Shown: positions 51,136 to 61,271, counted from the stretch's first letter. The stretch is 64,000 nt of DNA from Capsulimonas sp039928515 (GCF_039928515.1 NZ_JBDSSZ010000114.1); one strand, 5' to 3'. Translations and numbers: made by a program. Notes: generated from the letters alone by a model not told the origin.

Positions 51136-53461
51136 CCCAAATCTAACCAATCATGGAGAAGTACAGCCGGAAGGGCCGCGAGCCGAGCCCACCGCCGGCC
51201 TCAGCGCGCCGAAAACCGCAGCTGGCGGCGTGCCCGCCCTGGTGTCGTCACTGCGCCACATTCACGAAGAAACAGGCGTCGTGCGCGGCGCGCGGACGCT
51301 CCTGCGCATGAATCAGACCGATGGGTTCGACTGCCCAGGCTGCGCGTGGCCCGATCCCGAAAACAAGCGCTCGCACGCTGAGTTCTGCGAAAACGGCGTC
51401 AAAGCCGTTGCAGAGGAGGCAACGACCAAACGAATCACAACAGAGTTCTTTCAAAAATGGAGCGTCGCCGATCTTTCGGAACAAACCGATCACTGGCTGG
51501 GCAAGCAAGGCCGCCTCACCCACCCCATGGTTCTTCGTCCCGGGGCGACACACTATGAACCGGTCTCGTGGGATAACGCATTCCAAATCATCGCCTCGGA
51601 ACTGAACGCGCTGGCGTCCCCGAATGAGGCGCTCTTTTATACCTCCGGCCGCACCAGCAATGAAGCCGCATTTCTCTATCAGCTGTTCGTACGGCAGTTC
51701 GGCACAAACAATCTCCCCGACTGCTCCAACATGTGCCATGAGTCCAGCGGCGCGGCCCTCAGCGAAACGCTCGGCGTTGGTAAAGGCACGGTCACGCTGG
51801 AAGATCTGGAGATGGCGGATACGATCTTCGTGATCGGACAAAACCCCGGCACCAACCACCCGCGCATGCTCAGCGCCCTCCAGCACGCGGTTCGCAACGG
51901 CTGTACGGTTGTCAGCGTCAACCCATTGCCCGAAGCCGGCCTGATACGCTTCCAGCACCCTCAAGAACCCATCGGGATGCTGGCGGGCGGCACCCCGCTC
52001 TCCAAGCTCTTCCTGCAAGTGCGGATCAACGGCGACGTCGCGCTGCTCAAAGGAATCCTCAAAGAGATGCTGGAAGCCGAAGACAGATCTCCCGGGTCGG
52101 TCTTCGACCATGAGTTTATCGCGGCGCATACCAGCGGCTATGACGAGTTCGCAGCCGATATACGCCTGGAATCTTGGGAAGCAATCGTCGAGCAAAGCGG
52201 CATTGGTCGCGAGCAGATCCGTGAGGCGGCGGAAACCGCGATGCGCGCCGAGCGGATGATCTGCTGCTGGGCGATGGGGCTGACGCAGCACAAAAACGCC
52301 GTCGCCAACATTCAGGAAATCGTCAACCTGCTGCTTCTGCGCGGCCAGATCGGCAAGCCCGGCGCCGGCGTATGCCCCGTGCGCGGCCATAGCAATGTCC
52401 AAGGTGATCGGACAATGGGCATTTGGGAAAAGATGCCCGACCGATTTCTGGACGCCCTGGGACGCGAATTCGATTTCGAGCCGCCACGCCGCCATGGCCT
52501 GGACGCCGTCGAATCGATCAAAGCAATGCACGCCGGCAAGGCGCGTGTCTTCATCGGCATGGGCGGAAATTTTCTCTCCGCGACACCGGATACAACCTAT
52601 ACAGCGACGGCGCTAAGCCAATGCGATTTGACCGTTCAAATCTCCACCAAGCTCAATCGCAGTCATCTCATTACGGGAAAAACGGCGCTAATCCTTCCCT
52701 GTCTAGGCCGCACTGAGGCTGACATCCAGTCGTCCGGGCCGCAGTTTGTCACCGTAGAAGATTCCATGAGCGTCGTTCATCGTTCACGCGGCGCGCTCGC
52801 GCCGGCGTCCGAGCATCTTCGCAGCGAGCCGGCCATCGTCGCCGGCATGGCGAGCGCCACGCTTGGCGCCCGATCCAAAGTTCAATGGGACCAATTGGCG
52901 TCAAACTACGATCTCATCCGCGATCACGTCTCTCATGTCATTCCCGGCTTCCACGACTATAACGAACGCGTCCGCGAAACCAACGGCTTTCGGCTGCCGA
53001 ACGGCGCACGCGAGCGCAGCTTCGTCACATCCACACAAAAAGCGCGCTTCACGGTCCACCCCATCCCTGAAACAAAGCTGGCGCCAGACGAGCTTCTCAT
53101 GATGACCATTCGGAGCCATGACCAGTACAACACCACAATCTACGGCTTGGATGACCGGTACCGGGGCATCCACAACGGCCGCCGTGTTGTGCTTCTGAAC
53201 GCCCACGATATCGAAGAATTAGGCTTCCAGCCTCAGGAATGGGTCGATCTGATCGGCCGCTTCCAAGGAGAAGAACGCGTCGCCGAACGATTTCTGATCG
53301 TCCCCTACGACATCCCCCGCCGATGCGCCGCCACATACTTCCCCGAAGCCAATGTCCTGGTCCCCATCAACAGCGTTGCCGACAAAAGCAACACACCCAC
53401 ATCAAAGTCTGTTGTCATCGCATTGCGGCGTTTGACTGCATCCGACGCAATGAACCCCTGA
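51125..53461 (+). CDS. FdhF/YdeP-family molybdopterin oxidoreductase alpha subunit
   Basis: 778 residues, TTG start with GGAG 6 bases before it, overlapping fdhD. Contains FDCPGCAWPDPE at about 65-76, a motif typical of the YdeP/FdhF-like branch in place of the usual four-Cys cluster site; LFYTSGRTSNEAAFLYQLF, DCSNMCHESSG and FVIGQNPGTNHPRM of the bis-MGD binding domains; and the C-terminal dinucleotide-binding domain (MMTIRSHDQYNTTIYG). The family is annotated as formate dehydrogenase-like; YdeP-type members are linked to acid resistance, with no firm substrate. No NuoEF-like or cytochrome subunits are adjacent, so it may use a free electron carrier. Confidence 0.92.
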   Translation: MSDNPNLTNHGEVQPEGPRAEPTAGLSAPKTAAGGVPALVSSLRHIHEETGVVRGARTLLRMNQTDGFDCPGCAWPDPENKRSHAEFCENGVKAVAEEATTKRITTEFFQKWSVADLSEQTDHWLGKQGRLTHPMVLRPGATHYEPVSWDNAFQIIASELNALASPNEALFYTSGRTSNEAAFLYQLFVRQFGTNNLPDCSNMCHESSGAALSETLGVGKGTVTLEDLEMADTIFVIGQNPGTNHPRMLSALQHAVRNGCTVVSVNPLPEAGLIRFQHPQEPIGMLAGGTPLSKLFLQVRINGDVALLKGILKEMLEAEDRSPGSVFDHEFIAAHTSGYDEFAADIRLESWEAIVEQSGIGREQIREAAETAMRAERMICCWAMGLTQHKNAVANIQEIVNLLLLRGQIGKPGAGVCPVRGHSNVQGDRTMGIWEKMPDRFLDALGREFDFEPPRRHGLDAVESIKAMHAGKARVFIGMGGNFLSATPDTTYTATALSQCDLTVQISTKLNRSHLITGKTALILPCLGRTEADIQSSGPQFVTVEDSMSVVHRSRGALAPASEHLRSEPAIVAGMASATLGARSKVQWDQLASNYDLIRDHVSHVIPGFHDYNERVRETNGFRLPNGARERSFVTSTQKARFTVHPIPETKLAPDELLMMTIRSHDQYNTTIYGLDDRYRGIHNGRRVVLLNAHDIEELGFQPQEWVDLIGRFQGEERVAERFLIVPYDIPRRCAATYFPEANVLVPINSVADKSNTPTSKSVVIALRRLTASDAMNP

Positions 53462-53472
53462 ACGAAATCTTT

Positions 53473-53515
53473 ATGGGACCAATCGCTTGACAATGGTCCC
53501 ATTCTGCTATATAAT
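53473..53515 (+). promoter_or_regulatory. Consensus promoter with embedded operator, GH76 cluster
   Basis: TTGACA at 53487-53492, 17 bases, TATAAT at 53510-53515. A perfect 9-bp inverted repeat ATGGGACCA (53473-53481) / TGGTCCCAT (53494-53502) straddles the -35 box with centres 21 bases apart, two helix turns. A bound repressor would block the polymerase. ATGGGACCA recurs before the GH16 gene; ATGGTCCC recurs at the same place in the GH43 promoter. Between here and the first GH76 start is ~200 bases of AT-rich leader. Confidence 0.75.
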
Positions 53516-53718
53516 GGAGCCGTAACGAAGTATGATACAGGAACACGATGACAGCATTGTTAGTGCTTAGTCGCTTAAAAAGTATTATTGCTAGAATAGC
53601 AATACAATTAACAATAATGGTCAAGACAATTTCCGTCCTGGAGGTAATTAAACAACCACAGAAGACATTGTTTAATAGTTAAAATCGCATCACAGCTACG
53701 AAATCAGAGAGGATTAAC

Positions 53719-55257
53719 ATGAAGAAAAATAAGGGTTCAATGATCGGAGTACTGGCCAAAGTCGGCCTGATGGCGTTACTTGTTGGTCTGGGAGGCGCAT
53801 CGCCCCAGCAGGCGTCGGCCATAGGATCCGGCGACGCCGACACGATGTTCAATGGCTTTAACAACGCATTTTTGGTTAATGGCAACTATTACAAGACAAG
53901 CATCAACGGCAGCACCTTTGACGGCGGCTGGACCGGCGCGCTAGACATCATGGTGGCCGAGGATGCTTACGAGCGGACCGGCAGCGCCGCGCACAAGAAT
54001 CTCGTCAACAACCTCTGCACTACCTTCCTCCAGAAGTTCCCGCCCGGATACACCTGGGACGGCTACAACGACGACATCGGCTGGATGTCCATCATGCTGG
54101 CCCGCGGATATCTGATCACCGGCAACGCCAACCTGCTTACCCAGGCGCGAACGTCCTGCTTCGACATGGCGTGGGCGCGCGGATGGGACACCCAGTACAA
54201 CGGCGGCGGCATTTGGGAACAGCAGCCCAACATGACCCCGGCCGGCCAGAAGATCGACAAGGAAGCTCTCTCCAACGACAGCCTGGGCAAGGCCGCCTGC
54301 CTGATCTACATGGGCAACCACGATCAATGGTATCTGGACCGCGCTACTCAGATCTACGCCTGGGTGCGCAGCCACCTCTACAATACAAGCAACGGCCAAG
54401 TTTACAACGGCGTTGACCGCAACAACGTCGTCGATACCAGCAGGAATGTCTACAACCAGGGCACTTTTGCGGATTACGCCAATTACCTCTATCAGATCAC
54501 CGGCAACGTCATGTATTACGACGACGCCAAAAGGGCGATCGACTACGTCAAAGGTCCTTCCTGGTACAACGGCGGCGTCATGACCGGGGGCGGCACCAAT
54601 ACCTGGTCGGACGAGTACGCCCGAGGCCTGGGACATTTCTGTCGGGATAACCGCCAGTGGGGCGCATACCTCAGCTGGGCGCAGGCCAACGCCAACGCCG
54701 CCTGGAGCCGTCGCCGCACCGACTACAACATCTGCTGGAGCGACTTCAGCCAGCAGACCCCGAACGATAATAATATCATTACGAATCGGTTTTGCGACGC
54801 GGCGGCGTGGCTGCAGTACACCCCAGCCACCATGCCCAGCAACGTCTGGGGACGGCACACGATCGTCGGCTTGAACAACATGGCGGTGGACACGCTCGGC
54901 CTGATCGACAATAACAAAGTCGTGGGCCTCTGGGGCTTGAACTACGGCCAGACCCAGATTTGGAACTTCACCCAGAATGCGGATACCTCCTGGAACATCG
55001 TCAGCCAATCCAGCTGGAAAGCGCTGGATGTTCCAGGCGGCTCCACCACCAACGGAACGCAAATCATTCAGTGGGCTCCTACCCGCGACACGAACCAGCG
55101 GTGGTGGGTAGACATGCAGTCTGACGGCAGTTACAAGATCTGGAACCAGCAAAGCAGCCTATCTTTGGATAGCTCCAGCACTACGACCAACGGACAGGCG
55201 CTGATCGAATGGGGCTGGAACGCCAACGCGCCCCAGCAGCGCTGGCTGCTGCAATAA
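53719..55257 (+). CDS. Secreted GH76 alpha-1,6-mannanase-family protein with ricin-type domain, copy 1
   Basis: 512 residues; GAGAGGA before the ATG. Signal peptide up to about residue 35 (ASPQQASA). GH76 (alpha/alpha)6 domain about 36-370 with the catalytic Asp pair in GYNDDIGWM (Asp118, Asp119) and the following TQYNGGGIWEQQ. GH76 enzymes cut alpha-1,6 links in the backbone of fungal/yeast mannan. C-terminal ricin-type beta-trefoil (375-512) with DTNQRWWVDMQSDGSYKIWN and QQRWLLQ. First of four GH76 proteins; nearest relative is the next gene. Its promoter is the best in the cluster and probably drives several genes. Confidence 0.92.
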   Translation: MKKNKGSMIGVLAKVGLMALLVGLGGASPQQASAIGSGDADTMFNGFNNAFLVNGNYYKTSINGSTFDGGWTGALDIMVAEDAYERTGSAAHKNLVNNLCTTFLQKFPPGYTWDGYNDDIGWMSIMLARGYLITGNANLLTQARTSCFDMAWARGWDTQYNGGGIWEQQPNMTPAGQKIDKEALSNDSLGKAACLIYMGNHDQWYLDRATQIYAWVRSHLYNTSNGQVYNGVDRNNVVDTSRNVYNQGTFADYANYLYQITGNVMYYDDAKRAIDYVKGPSWYNGGVMTGGGTNTWSDEYARGLGHFCRDNRQWGAYLSWAQANANAAWSRRRTDYNICWSDFSQQTPNDNNIITNRFCDAAAWLQYTPATMPSNVWGRHTIVGLNNMAVDTLGLIDNNKVVGLWGLNYGQTQIWNFTQNADTSWNIVSQSSWKALDVPGGSTTNGTQIIQWAPTRDTNQRWWVDMQSDGSYKIWNQQSSLSLDSSSTTTNGQALIEWGWNANAPQQRWLLQ

Positions 55258-55270
55258 ATCATTGGAGAAA

Positions 55271-55297
55271 GGCCGCTGTCTGATAAAGGCAGCGGCC
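55271..55297 (+). terminator. Hairpin between GH76 copies 1 and 2
   Basis: GGCCGCTG / CAGCGGCC stem with an 11-base loop; only a short T stretch follows (gtgtttcc). Confidence 0.65.
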
Positions 55298-55355
55298 GTG
55301 TTTCCGTATGATTCTATCGCTATTATCACAATACATTGACAAGGAGATCATGAAC

Positions 55356-56906
55356 ATGAAGAAGATACCATGCGCGATCAAGGCAAAGATCGTGGGCCAA
55401 ATTGGGCTGCTGGCTTTGCTTGTTGGCCTGAGCTGTAGTATGCCGCAGCAGGCGGCGGCGATCGGCTCCGGCGACGCCGATTCATCCTTCAACGCATTCA
55501 ACAATGCCTTTCTGGTAAATTCCGGCGGCCAGACCTATTACAAAGCGGCGCTGAACAACGCAAATGCGGACGGCACCTGGGCGGCCTCGCTGGACATTCT
55601 CGTGGCGGAGGACGCTTACGAGCGCACCGGTAGCGCCGCGCACAAGACGCTGGTGAATAACCTCTGCACGACCTGGCTCCAGAAGACTCCGCCGCCGTGG
55701 GACTGGGACGGCTGGAATGACGATATTGGCTGGTTTTCACTGGCGCTGGTCCGTGGCTATCAGCAGACGGGCAACGCCAACTTTCTCACCCAGGCCCGCT
55801 ATGGCTTCGATATGGCCTGGGCTCGCGGCTGGGATACCCAATACAATGGCGGCGGAATCTGGGAGCAGCAGCCCGAAAAAACTCCGGCTGGGCAAGCCAT
55901 CAATAAAGAAGCTCTGTCCAACGACAGTCTGGGGAAAGTGGCTTGCTTGATCTACCAAAGCAATCACGATCAATGGTATCTGGACCGGGCGACCCAGATC
56001 TACGACTGGGTCTGGCATCACCTTTACAACCCGAGCAACGGCCAGGTTTACGCCAATGTCGATCGTAACGGAGTGGTCAACACCGGCACAGCCGTCTATA
56101 ACCAGGGGACGTTTGTGGACTTCGCCAATTACATGTACCAGATCACGGGAAACGTGAACTACTACAACGACGCCAAGCGAGCCATCGATTACGTCAAGAA
56201 CAACATGACGACGAACGGGATCATCAGCAACAACGCCGGTTACCTGAACACCTGGGCGGATGAGTTTGCGCGTGGCCTGGGACATTTCTGCCGGGACAAC
56301 CGCCAATGGGGAACTTACTATCCATGGATGGTGCAGAACGCGGACGCCATCATGAACACCCGGCGCACCGATCTCAACATCACCTGGAACGGCTGGACTC
56401 AGCAGACTCCCAACGACAATACCTTGATCGCGAATAAGTTCGCCAGCGCAGTGGCCTGGCTGCAATTCACTCCGGCGACCCAGCCCAACAACATTGCCGG
56501 TACGCACGCGATTGTCAGCAAGCAGAACGGCATTGCGATCGATAATGGCGGCAGCGCCGCCAACGGGGGCGGCGTGATTCAGTGGGGTTTGAACTATGGC
56601 CAGAACCAGAAGTGGAACTTCACCCAGAACGCGGATACCTCCTGGAACATCGTCAGTCAGTCGAGCTGGAAGGCTTTGGATAATCCCGGCGGTTCCGCGA
56701 CCAACGGTACACAGATGGTGCAGTGGACTCCGACCCGCGATACGAACCAGCGCTGGTGGGTGGACGTGCAGTCCGACGGCTCGTACAAGATCTGGAACCA
56801 GCAAAGCAGCCTGGCGCTGGATAACTCCAGCTCCAATACCAATGGACAGGCGCTGATCGAATGGATTTGGAACGGTGGAACCCAGCAGCGCTGGCTTCTG
56901 CAGTAA
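55356..56906 (+). CDS. Secreted GH76 family protein with ricin-type domain, copy 2
   Basis: 516 residues from ATG 55356; AAGGAG is 9 bases upstream. ATG 55350 is only 3 bases from that site and less likely. Signal peptide (GLLALLVGLSCSMPQQAAA), then IGSGDADSSFNAFNNAFLVN as in copy 1, catalytic GWNDDIGW (Asp122, Asp123), TQYNGGGIWEQQPEKTPAG, and a ricin-type domain ending DTNQRWWVDVQSDGSYKIWN and QQRWLLQ. Strongly similar to copy 1 throughout, so a tandem duplicate. Role as copy 1: external alpha-mannan cleavage. Confidence 0.92.
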   Translation: MKKIPCAIKAKIVGQIGLLALLVGLSCSMPQQAAAIGSGDADSSFNAFNNAFLVNSGGQTYYKAALNNANADGTWAASLDILVAEDAYERTGSAAHKTLVNNLCTTWLQKTPPPWDWDGWNDDIGWFSLALVRGYQQTGNANFLTQARYGFDMAWARGWDTQYNGGGIWEQQPEKTPAGQAINKEALSNDSLGKVACLIYQSNHDQWYLDRATQIYDWVWHHLYNPSNGQVYANVDRNGVVNTGTAVYNQGTFVDFANYMYQITGNVNYYNDAKRAIDYVKNNMTTNGIISNNAGYLNTWADEFARGLGHFCRDNRQWGTYYPWMVQNADAIMNTRRTDLNITWNGWTQQTPNDNTLIANKFASAVAWLQFTPATQPNNIAGTHAIVSKQNGIAIDNGGSAANGGGVIQWGLNYGQNQKWNFTQNADTSWNIVSQSSWKALDNPGGSATNGTQMVQWTPTRDTNQRWWVDVQSDGSYKIWNQQSSLALDNSSSNTNGQALIEWIWNGGTQQRWLLQ

Positions 56907-56943
56907 GCCCCCAAGAAACGACTAGGATTTGGAGAACACCACG

Positions 56944-58482
56944 ATGAACACCCGCTCGACACGCAAAAAAATGACTTCTCACTGGACAAAGCGCATCGGC
57001 TTTGCAGCATTACTGGGGCTTTCGATTACGCTCGCCGGCGCGCCTGGCGCCCACGCGCAAAACAGCGCCAACGCCGACACCGTATATAACGGCTGGCTCA
57101 ATGCGTACTTGATCCGCTCCGGCGGACAGACCTACTTCTGCAACAGCCTCACCGATCGTTCCCGCGCCTTTATGTGGGGTCAGGCTTATATGATCACCGG
57201 CGTGGAGGACGCCTACGATAAGAATAAAGCGGCGGATCGAAAGCAGCTCGTCACCGATCTTCTGAACACCTTCATCGCGAATGAGATCACGCCGGACACG
57301 AACAAAAACCTGGCGTGGGACAGCTGGAACGACGATCTGGCGTGGGCGATTATCGCGCTGATCCGAGGCTATCAAATTACCGGCAATACCGCTTACCGAG
57401 ACGCCGCCGTAACAAACTGGAACGTCGTTTACAACCGGGGCTGGGATAATACATTCGGCGGCGGGATTTGGGAGAATATGGATAACGTCCCCGCCGGCGG
57501 CAAAGGCGGGCTGAGCAACTGGCCGATGGTGATCGCCGGCGGCCTCATCTATGATTCCACCGGCGACGCCACGATCTTGAGCAAAAGCCAGTCCATCTAC
57601 GCCTGGGCGCGGTCGCACGCCTACGATCCCAACAACGGCCGAGTCTACGAAGGCTGGAACTCCACCGGCATCTACGGCGACGATAACGCCTATAACAGCG
57701 GGCTTCTTGTCAACTCGGCCAACGCGCTCTATAAGATCACGCGTACGACTCAGTATTACAACGACGCCGTAACGGCCGCCGCTCATGTGATCAACAAATA
57801 CCCCATTTTGAATGAAGACCATCCCGCGAATGGGGACTTTGGAGGCGATCAGTTCTACCGGGGCCTGAGCCTCTTCGCCCGCCAAAATAATCTCTGGAAC
57901 ACCTACTGGCAATGGCTGGAGAACAACGCCGCTTCCGCCTGGAATAACCGGCGAACGGATTCCAATGTCTCCTGGAACAACTTCACTTCGCCCACCACGA
58001 CCGGCAATCTCCGCGCGATGGAAGCCGAAGGCTCGGTTGTCGTGCAGGCGGTCTCTCAGATCAATCCCATCAGCGGCGTTCACACCATCTTCAACCAGGC
58101 GAACGGCTTAGTGATTGACAACGCCAGCACCAACACCCAGGGCGCGGGCGTCATCCAATGGGGCTGGAACAGCGGCAGCGCGCAGAAGTGGATCTTCACC
58201 CAGAATTCCGATAGCTCCTGGAGTATTGTCAATAAATATAGCGGCCAGGGGCTGGATAACGCCAACAGCACATCGAACGGAACACAAATAATCCAGTGGG
58301 GCGCGAGTAGCGGCAACAACAACCAGCGCTGGTGGGTGGACCAGCAGTCCGACGGCTCCTACAAGATCTGGAACAAAGCCAATAGTTTGGCGCTCGACAA
58401 CAACAATATGAATACGAACGCCGCTTCGCTGATCCAGTGGGGCTGGAACGGCGGCGCTAACCAGAGATGGTATCTCAAATAA
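56944..58482 (+). CDS. Secreted GH76 family protein with ricin-type domain, copy 3
   Basis: 512 residues from ATG 56944, with GGAGA 8 bases upstream; the TTG at 56929 is rejected. Signal peptide RIGFAALLGLSITLAGAPGAHAQ (in part). GH76 domain with DSWNDDLAW (Asp130, Asp131) and FGGGIWENMDNVPAGG. Here the region after the signal is NSANADTVYNGWLNAYLIRSGGQTYF rather than the IGSGDAD form (quoted in part), grouping it with copy 4. Ricin-type tail with NNQRWWVDQQSDGSYKIWNK and NQRWYLK. Belongs to the same mannan locus, but a more divergent type that may differ in chain-length preference. Confidence 0.91.
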   Translation: MNTRSTRKKMTSHWTKRIGFAALLGLSITLAGAPGAHAQNSANADTVYNGWLNAYLIRSGGQTYFCNSLTDRSRAFMWGQAYMITGVEDAYDKNKAADRKQLVTDLLNTFIANEITPDTNKNLAWDSWNDDLAWAIIALIRGYQITGNTAYRDAAVTNWNVVYNRGWDNTFGGGIWENMDNVPAGGKGGLSNWPMVIAGGLIYDSTGDATILSKSQSIYAWARSHAYDPNNGRVYEGWNSTGIYGDDNAYNSGLLVNSANALYKITRTTQYYNDAVTAAAHVINKYPILNEDHPANGDFGGDQFYRGLSLFARQNNLWNTYWQWLENNAASAWNNRRTDSNVSWNNFTSPTTTGNLRAMEAEGSVVVQAVSQINPISGVHTIFNQANGLVIDNASTNTQGAGVIQWGWNSGSAQKWIFTQNSDSSWSIVNKYSGQGLDNANSTSNGTQIIQWGASSGNNNQRWWVDQQSDGSYKIWNKANSLALDNNNMNTNAASLIQWGWNGGANQRWYLK

Positions 58483-58503
58483 ACGGCGATCGCCGTTTTT
58501 CTT
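58481..58503 (+). terminator. Short terminator after GH76 copy 3
   Basis: AAACGGCGATCGCCGTTT palindrome followed by tttctttt; a small stem with GATC loop. Confidence 0.7.
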
Positions 58504-58532
58504 TTGTTCACTTCACCCTTGGGAGACTAAAA

Positions 58533-59675
58533 ATGACTGTGTCCGCATATAAAAAAAAGAACGCTTTCTCTTTCGCCTCGGTCTGCCTGGGCTCCCTGAT
58601 GATGCTGACAGGGATTTCCTCGGCGGCGCAAAGCGCGGGATTGCGCCTGATGCCGATTGGCGACTCGATCACGTCGGGATTCCAAAGCACCACCAACAAC
58701 GGCTACCGGGGACCGCTCTGGAGCACACTGAAAAACCAGGGCAACGCCATCGACTTCGTCGGCGCCATTCGGGATGGCGTGATGTTCGATCCCGACCATG
58801 AAGGCCATTCCGGCAAGCGAATCGATGAGGTCGCCGCACTGATCAACGGTCCATTAGCGACTTATCAGCCCAATCTCGTCACGCTGCATATCGGCACCAA
58901 CGATCTGGGGCAGAACTATAACGTTTCCACCGCGCCCAACAGACTGGCTTCACTGATCGATCAGATCTTCAACACCGACCCCGGCGTCACTATCGTGGTG
59001 GCTCAGCTGATCTGCAATAAGGACGCAACGGTTCAATCGCGCATCAACTCCTATAACAGCCAGATCCCCGGCATCGTGCAGGCGCGGGCGAACGCCGGCA
59101 AGCATATCACCATGGTCAGCATGAGTTCGCTCAACACGGGAGACTTGTACGACAGCACACATCCCAACGACGGCGGCTATCAGAAGATGGCCAACGTCTG
59201 GGCTGGCGGCGTCCAGCAGGTCATCGCCAACGGCTGGGTCTCCAACATCGATTTCGCCGGCTACTTTGAGATCAAAAACGTCTACAGCGGACTCTCGCTG
59301 GATGTCTCCGGCGGCTCCACCACCAACGGCGGAATCGTCATTCAGTATCCCTACGGCGGCGGCTCCAACCAGTTGTGGAACTTCATCCCTACCAGCAGCG
59401 GCTACTACCAGATCAAGAATGCGTACAGCGGCCTGGATATCAATGTCTCCGGCGCCCGCACCGACAACGGCGCGCCTATTGTCCAATGGCAATTCGGCAA
59501 CCAGGGCAACGACCAGTGGCTGCCCACCCGTCAGAGCGACGGCTCGTATGTGTTTACCAACCGGCACAGCGGCCTGGTTCTGGACAATCCTGGCGGAACA
59601 ACGCAGGGCGCGCAGCTTGACCAATGGGGTTCGAACCCAGGAACCAACCAAAGGTTCTATGTGGGCGCCCATTAG
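58533..59675 (+). CDS. Secreted SGNH-type carbohydrate esterase with ricin-type domain
   Basis: 380 residues from ATG 58533 with GGGAGA upstream. Signal peptide VCLGSLMMLTGISSAAQSA. SGNH hydrolase domain about 38-235: block I MPIGDSITSG with the catalytic Ser, EGHSGKRIDEV, block III HIGTNDLGQNY, block V DSTHPNDGGY with Asp and His. This pattern fits CE3/acetyl-xylan-esterase-like enzymes that remove acetyl groups from glycans. Ricin-type beta-trefoil at 240-380 (GGSNQLWNF, NDQWLPTRQSDGSYVF). Sits between GH76 genes, so it probably deacetylates the same polymer and lets the mannanases in (inference). Confidence 0.9.
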   Translation: MTVSAYKKKNAFSFASVCLGSLMMLTGISSAAQSAGLRLMPIGDSITSGFQSTTNNGYRGPLWSTLKNQGNAIDFVGAIRDGVMFDPDHEGHSGKRIDEVAALINGPLATYQPNLVTLHIGTNDLGQNYNVSTAPNRLASLIDQIFNTDPGVTIVVAQLICNKDATVQSRINSYNSQIPGIVQARANAGKHITMVSMSSLNTGDLYDSTHPNDGGYQKMANVWAGGVQQVIANGWVSNIDFAGYFEIKNVYSGLSLDVSGGSTTNGGIVIQYPYGGGSNQLWNFIPTSSGYYQIKNAYSGLDINVSGARTDNGAPIVQWQFGNQGNDQWLPTRQSDGSYVFTNRHSGLVLDNPGGTTQGAQLDQWGSNPGTNQRFYVGAH

Positions 59676-59697
59676 CCCTGAGGCCCCTTCGCACGAC

Positions 59698-59739
59698 GCA
59701 ACCGCCTGGGTGAAAAATTTCTTCCGCCCAGGCGGTTGC
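59698..59739 (+). terminator. Terminator after the esterase gene
   Basis: 13-bp perfect stem GCAACCGCCTGGG / CCCAGGCGGTTGC with a 16-base AT-rich loop. Confidence 0.75.
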
Positions 59740-59780
59740 GCGCGCCTTGGATGCGGATCCACTCACTACAAAGGAACACC

Positions 59781-61271
59781 ATGAAAACAACGAAGACGAA
59801 TCTTATGACGAGCTTGGTGACTACGCTCCTCACCGCAGCAACCCTCCTTCCCGCCCCCACGGCTCACGCCCAAAACGCCGCAAACGCCGACGCTGCTTAT
59901 AACAGCTTTCTATCCGCCTACCTGGTGCGATCTGGTGGTCAGACTTACTTCGTCGATGGCTTGAACAAACGCGACAAGGCGTTCTTCTGGGGTCAATGCT
60001 ACATGATCACCATGGTGGAGGATGCCTACGATCGGTCTCCAACACCGGCCAACAAACAGCTCGTCATCGATCTGGTCAATTCTCAGTTCAATCAGGATAC
60101 CTACAACTGGTCGTGGGACGGCTGGAACGATGACGTGGAATGGGGAATCATCGCGGCGATTCGCGCTTACGAAATCACTGGCAACACCACTTACCGAGAC
60201 GTCGCCGCCAATAACTGGAACATGGTTTGGAATCGCGGATGGGACGGCGTCGTGGGCGGAGGCGTCTGGGAAAACGGGGATAAGTTCAGCAAATGCGCTT
60301 TGAGCAATGACCCGATGATCATCTCCGGCTGCTTGCTCTATCAAGCCACGGGCGACGCCACCTATCTGAACAAGTGCACACAGCAAATCTATCCCTGGAT
60401 GCGAAGCCATGTCTTTGATCCTTCCACTGGACAGGTTAACGAAGGAGTGACGAACACTGGCGCCCTTCAATCGTCCCGCAATGTTTATAACAGCGGGGCC
60501 TTCATCCTTGCGGCCAACGCTCTCTACAAAGCCACGGGGAACCAGCAGTATTATAACGACGCGAAACTCGCGGCCGATTTTATCGTCAACTCCACGCCTA
60601 CTCTTTATCACAATGGCGCGGACGGATCTTGGGCGGACCAGTTCGTGCGCGGCTTGAGCAGATTCGCGCGTGAAAATAACCTCTGGGGCACATACAGCGG
60701 CTGGCTGAATAATCAAGCGGCCGCTGCATGGAATCATCGACGCACCGATAAAAATCTCACGGATAACAATTGGCTGGCAAATACTCCTGGCGGCGAGACA
60801 TACGCCATGAACGCCCTCAGCGCGGTGGTGGTCCAGCTGGTTACTCAGATTAATCCTCTGACCGGCTCCCATGTGATTGTGAGCAAAGTTAGCGGCAAGG
60901 CGGTGGAGAACGGCGGCAGCATGGCCAATAACGCCGGGATCATCCAATGGGGTAAGGGCGGCCAGCCATGGCAGACCTGGAACTTCACACAGAACTCGGA
61001 TACCTCGTGGAACATCGTCAACGCGTACAGCACACAGGGGCTGGATACAGGCGGATCCACGACGAACGGAACGCAGCTCATCCAGTGGCCCGCAGACAGC
61101 GCCAACAACAACCAGCGCTGGTGGGTGGACGGGCAGTCCGACGGCTCCTACAAAATCTGGAGCAAGGCCAACAGCAGATCCCTGGATAATTCCGGATCCA
61201 CCGTGGACGGGTTCAAAATTATTCTATGGGATTGGAATGGCGGCAACCAGCAGCGATTCCTCCTTCAGTAA
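59781..61271 (+). CDS. Secreted GH76 family protein with ricin-type domain, copy 4
   Basis: 496 residues from ATG 59781, AAAGGA 6 bases before it; the earlier in-frame start at 59736 falls in the terminator and is rejected. Signal peptide TTLLTAATLLPAPTAHAQ. GH76 domain with DGWNDDVEW (Asp117, Asp118) and VVGGGVWENGDKF, LSRFARENNLWGTYSGWLNN, then the ricin-type domain ending NNQRWWVDGQSDGSYKIWSK and QQRFLLQ. Closest to copy 3. Ends at a bidirectional terminator facing the GH43 gene. Confidence 0.91.
   Translation: MKTTKTNLMTSLVTTLLTAATLLPAPTAHAQNAANADAAYNSFLSAYLVRSGGQTYFVDGLNKRDKAFFWGQCYMITMVEDAYDRSPTPANKQLVIDLVNSQFNQDTYNWSWDGWNDDVEWGIIAAIRAYEITGNTTYRDVAANNWNMVWNRGWDGVVGGGVWENGDKFSKCALSNDPMIISGCLLYQATGDATYLNKCTQQIYPWMRSHVFDPSTGQVNEGVTNTGALQSSRNVYNSGAFILAANALYKATGNQQYYNDAKLAADFIVNSTPTLYHNGADGSWADQFVRGLSRFARENNLWGTYSGWLNNQAAAAWNHRRTDKNLTDNNWLANTPGGETYAMNALSAVVVQLVTQINPLTGSHVIVSKVSGKAVENGGSMANNAGIIQWGKGGQPWQTWNFTQNSDTSWNIVNAYSTQGLDTGGSTTNGTQLIQWPADSANNNQRWWVDGQSDGSYKIWSKANSRSLDNSGSTVDGFKIILWDWNGGNQQRFLLQ

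Noticed and set aside
51248..52531. Minus-strand frame of 427 codons inside the molybdopterin oxidoreductase gene
   Set aside because: Antisense shadow of a well-conserved gene; low-quality protein composition.
53941..61000. Minus-strand frames of 345-403 codons opposite the four GH76 genes
   Set aside because: They recur opposite each paralogue because the plus-strand sequences are alike, not because they are genes.
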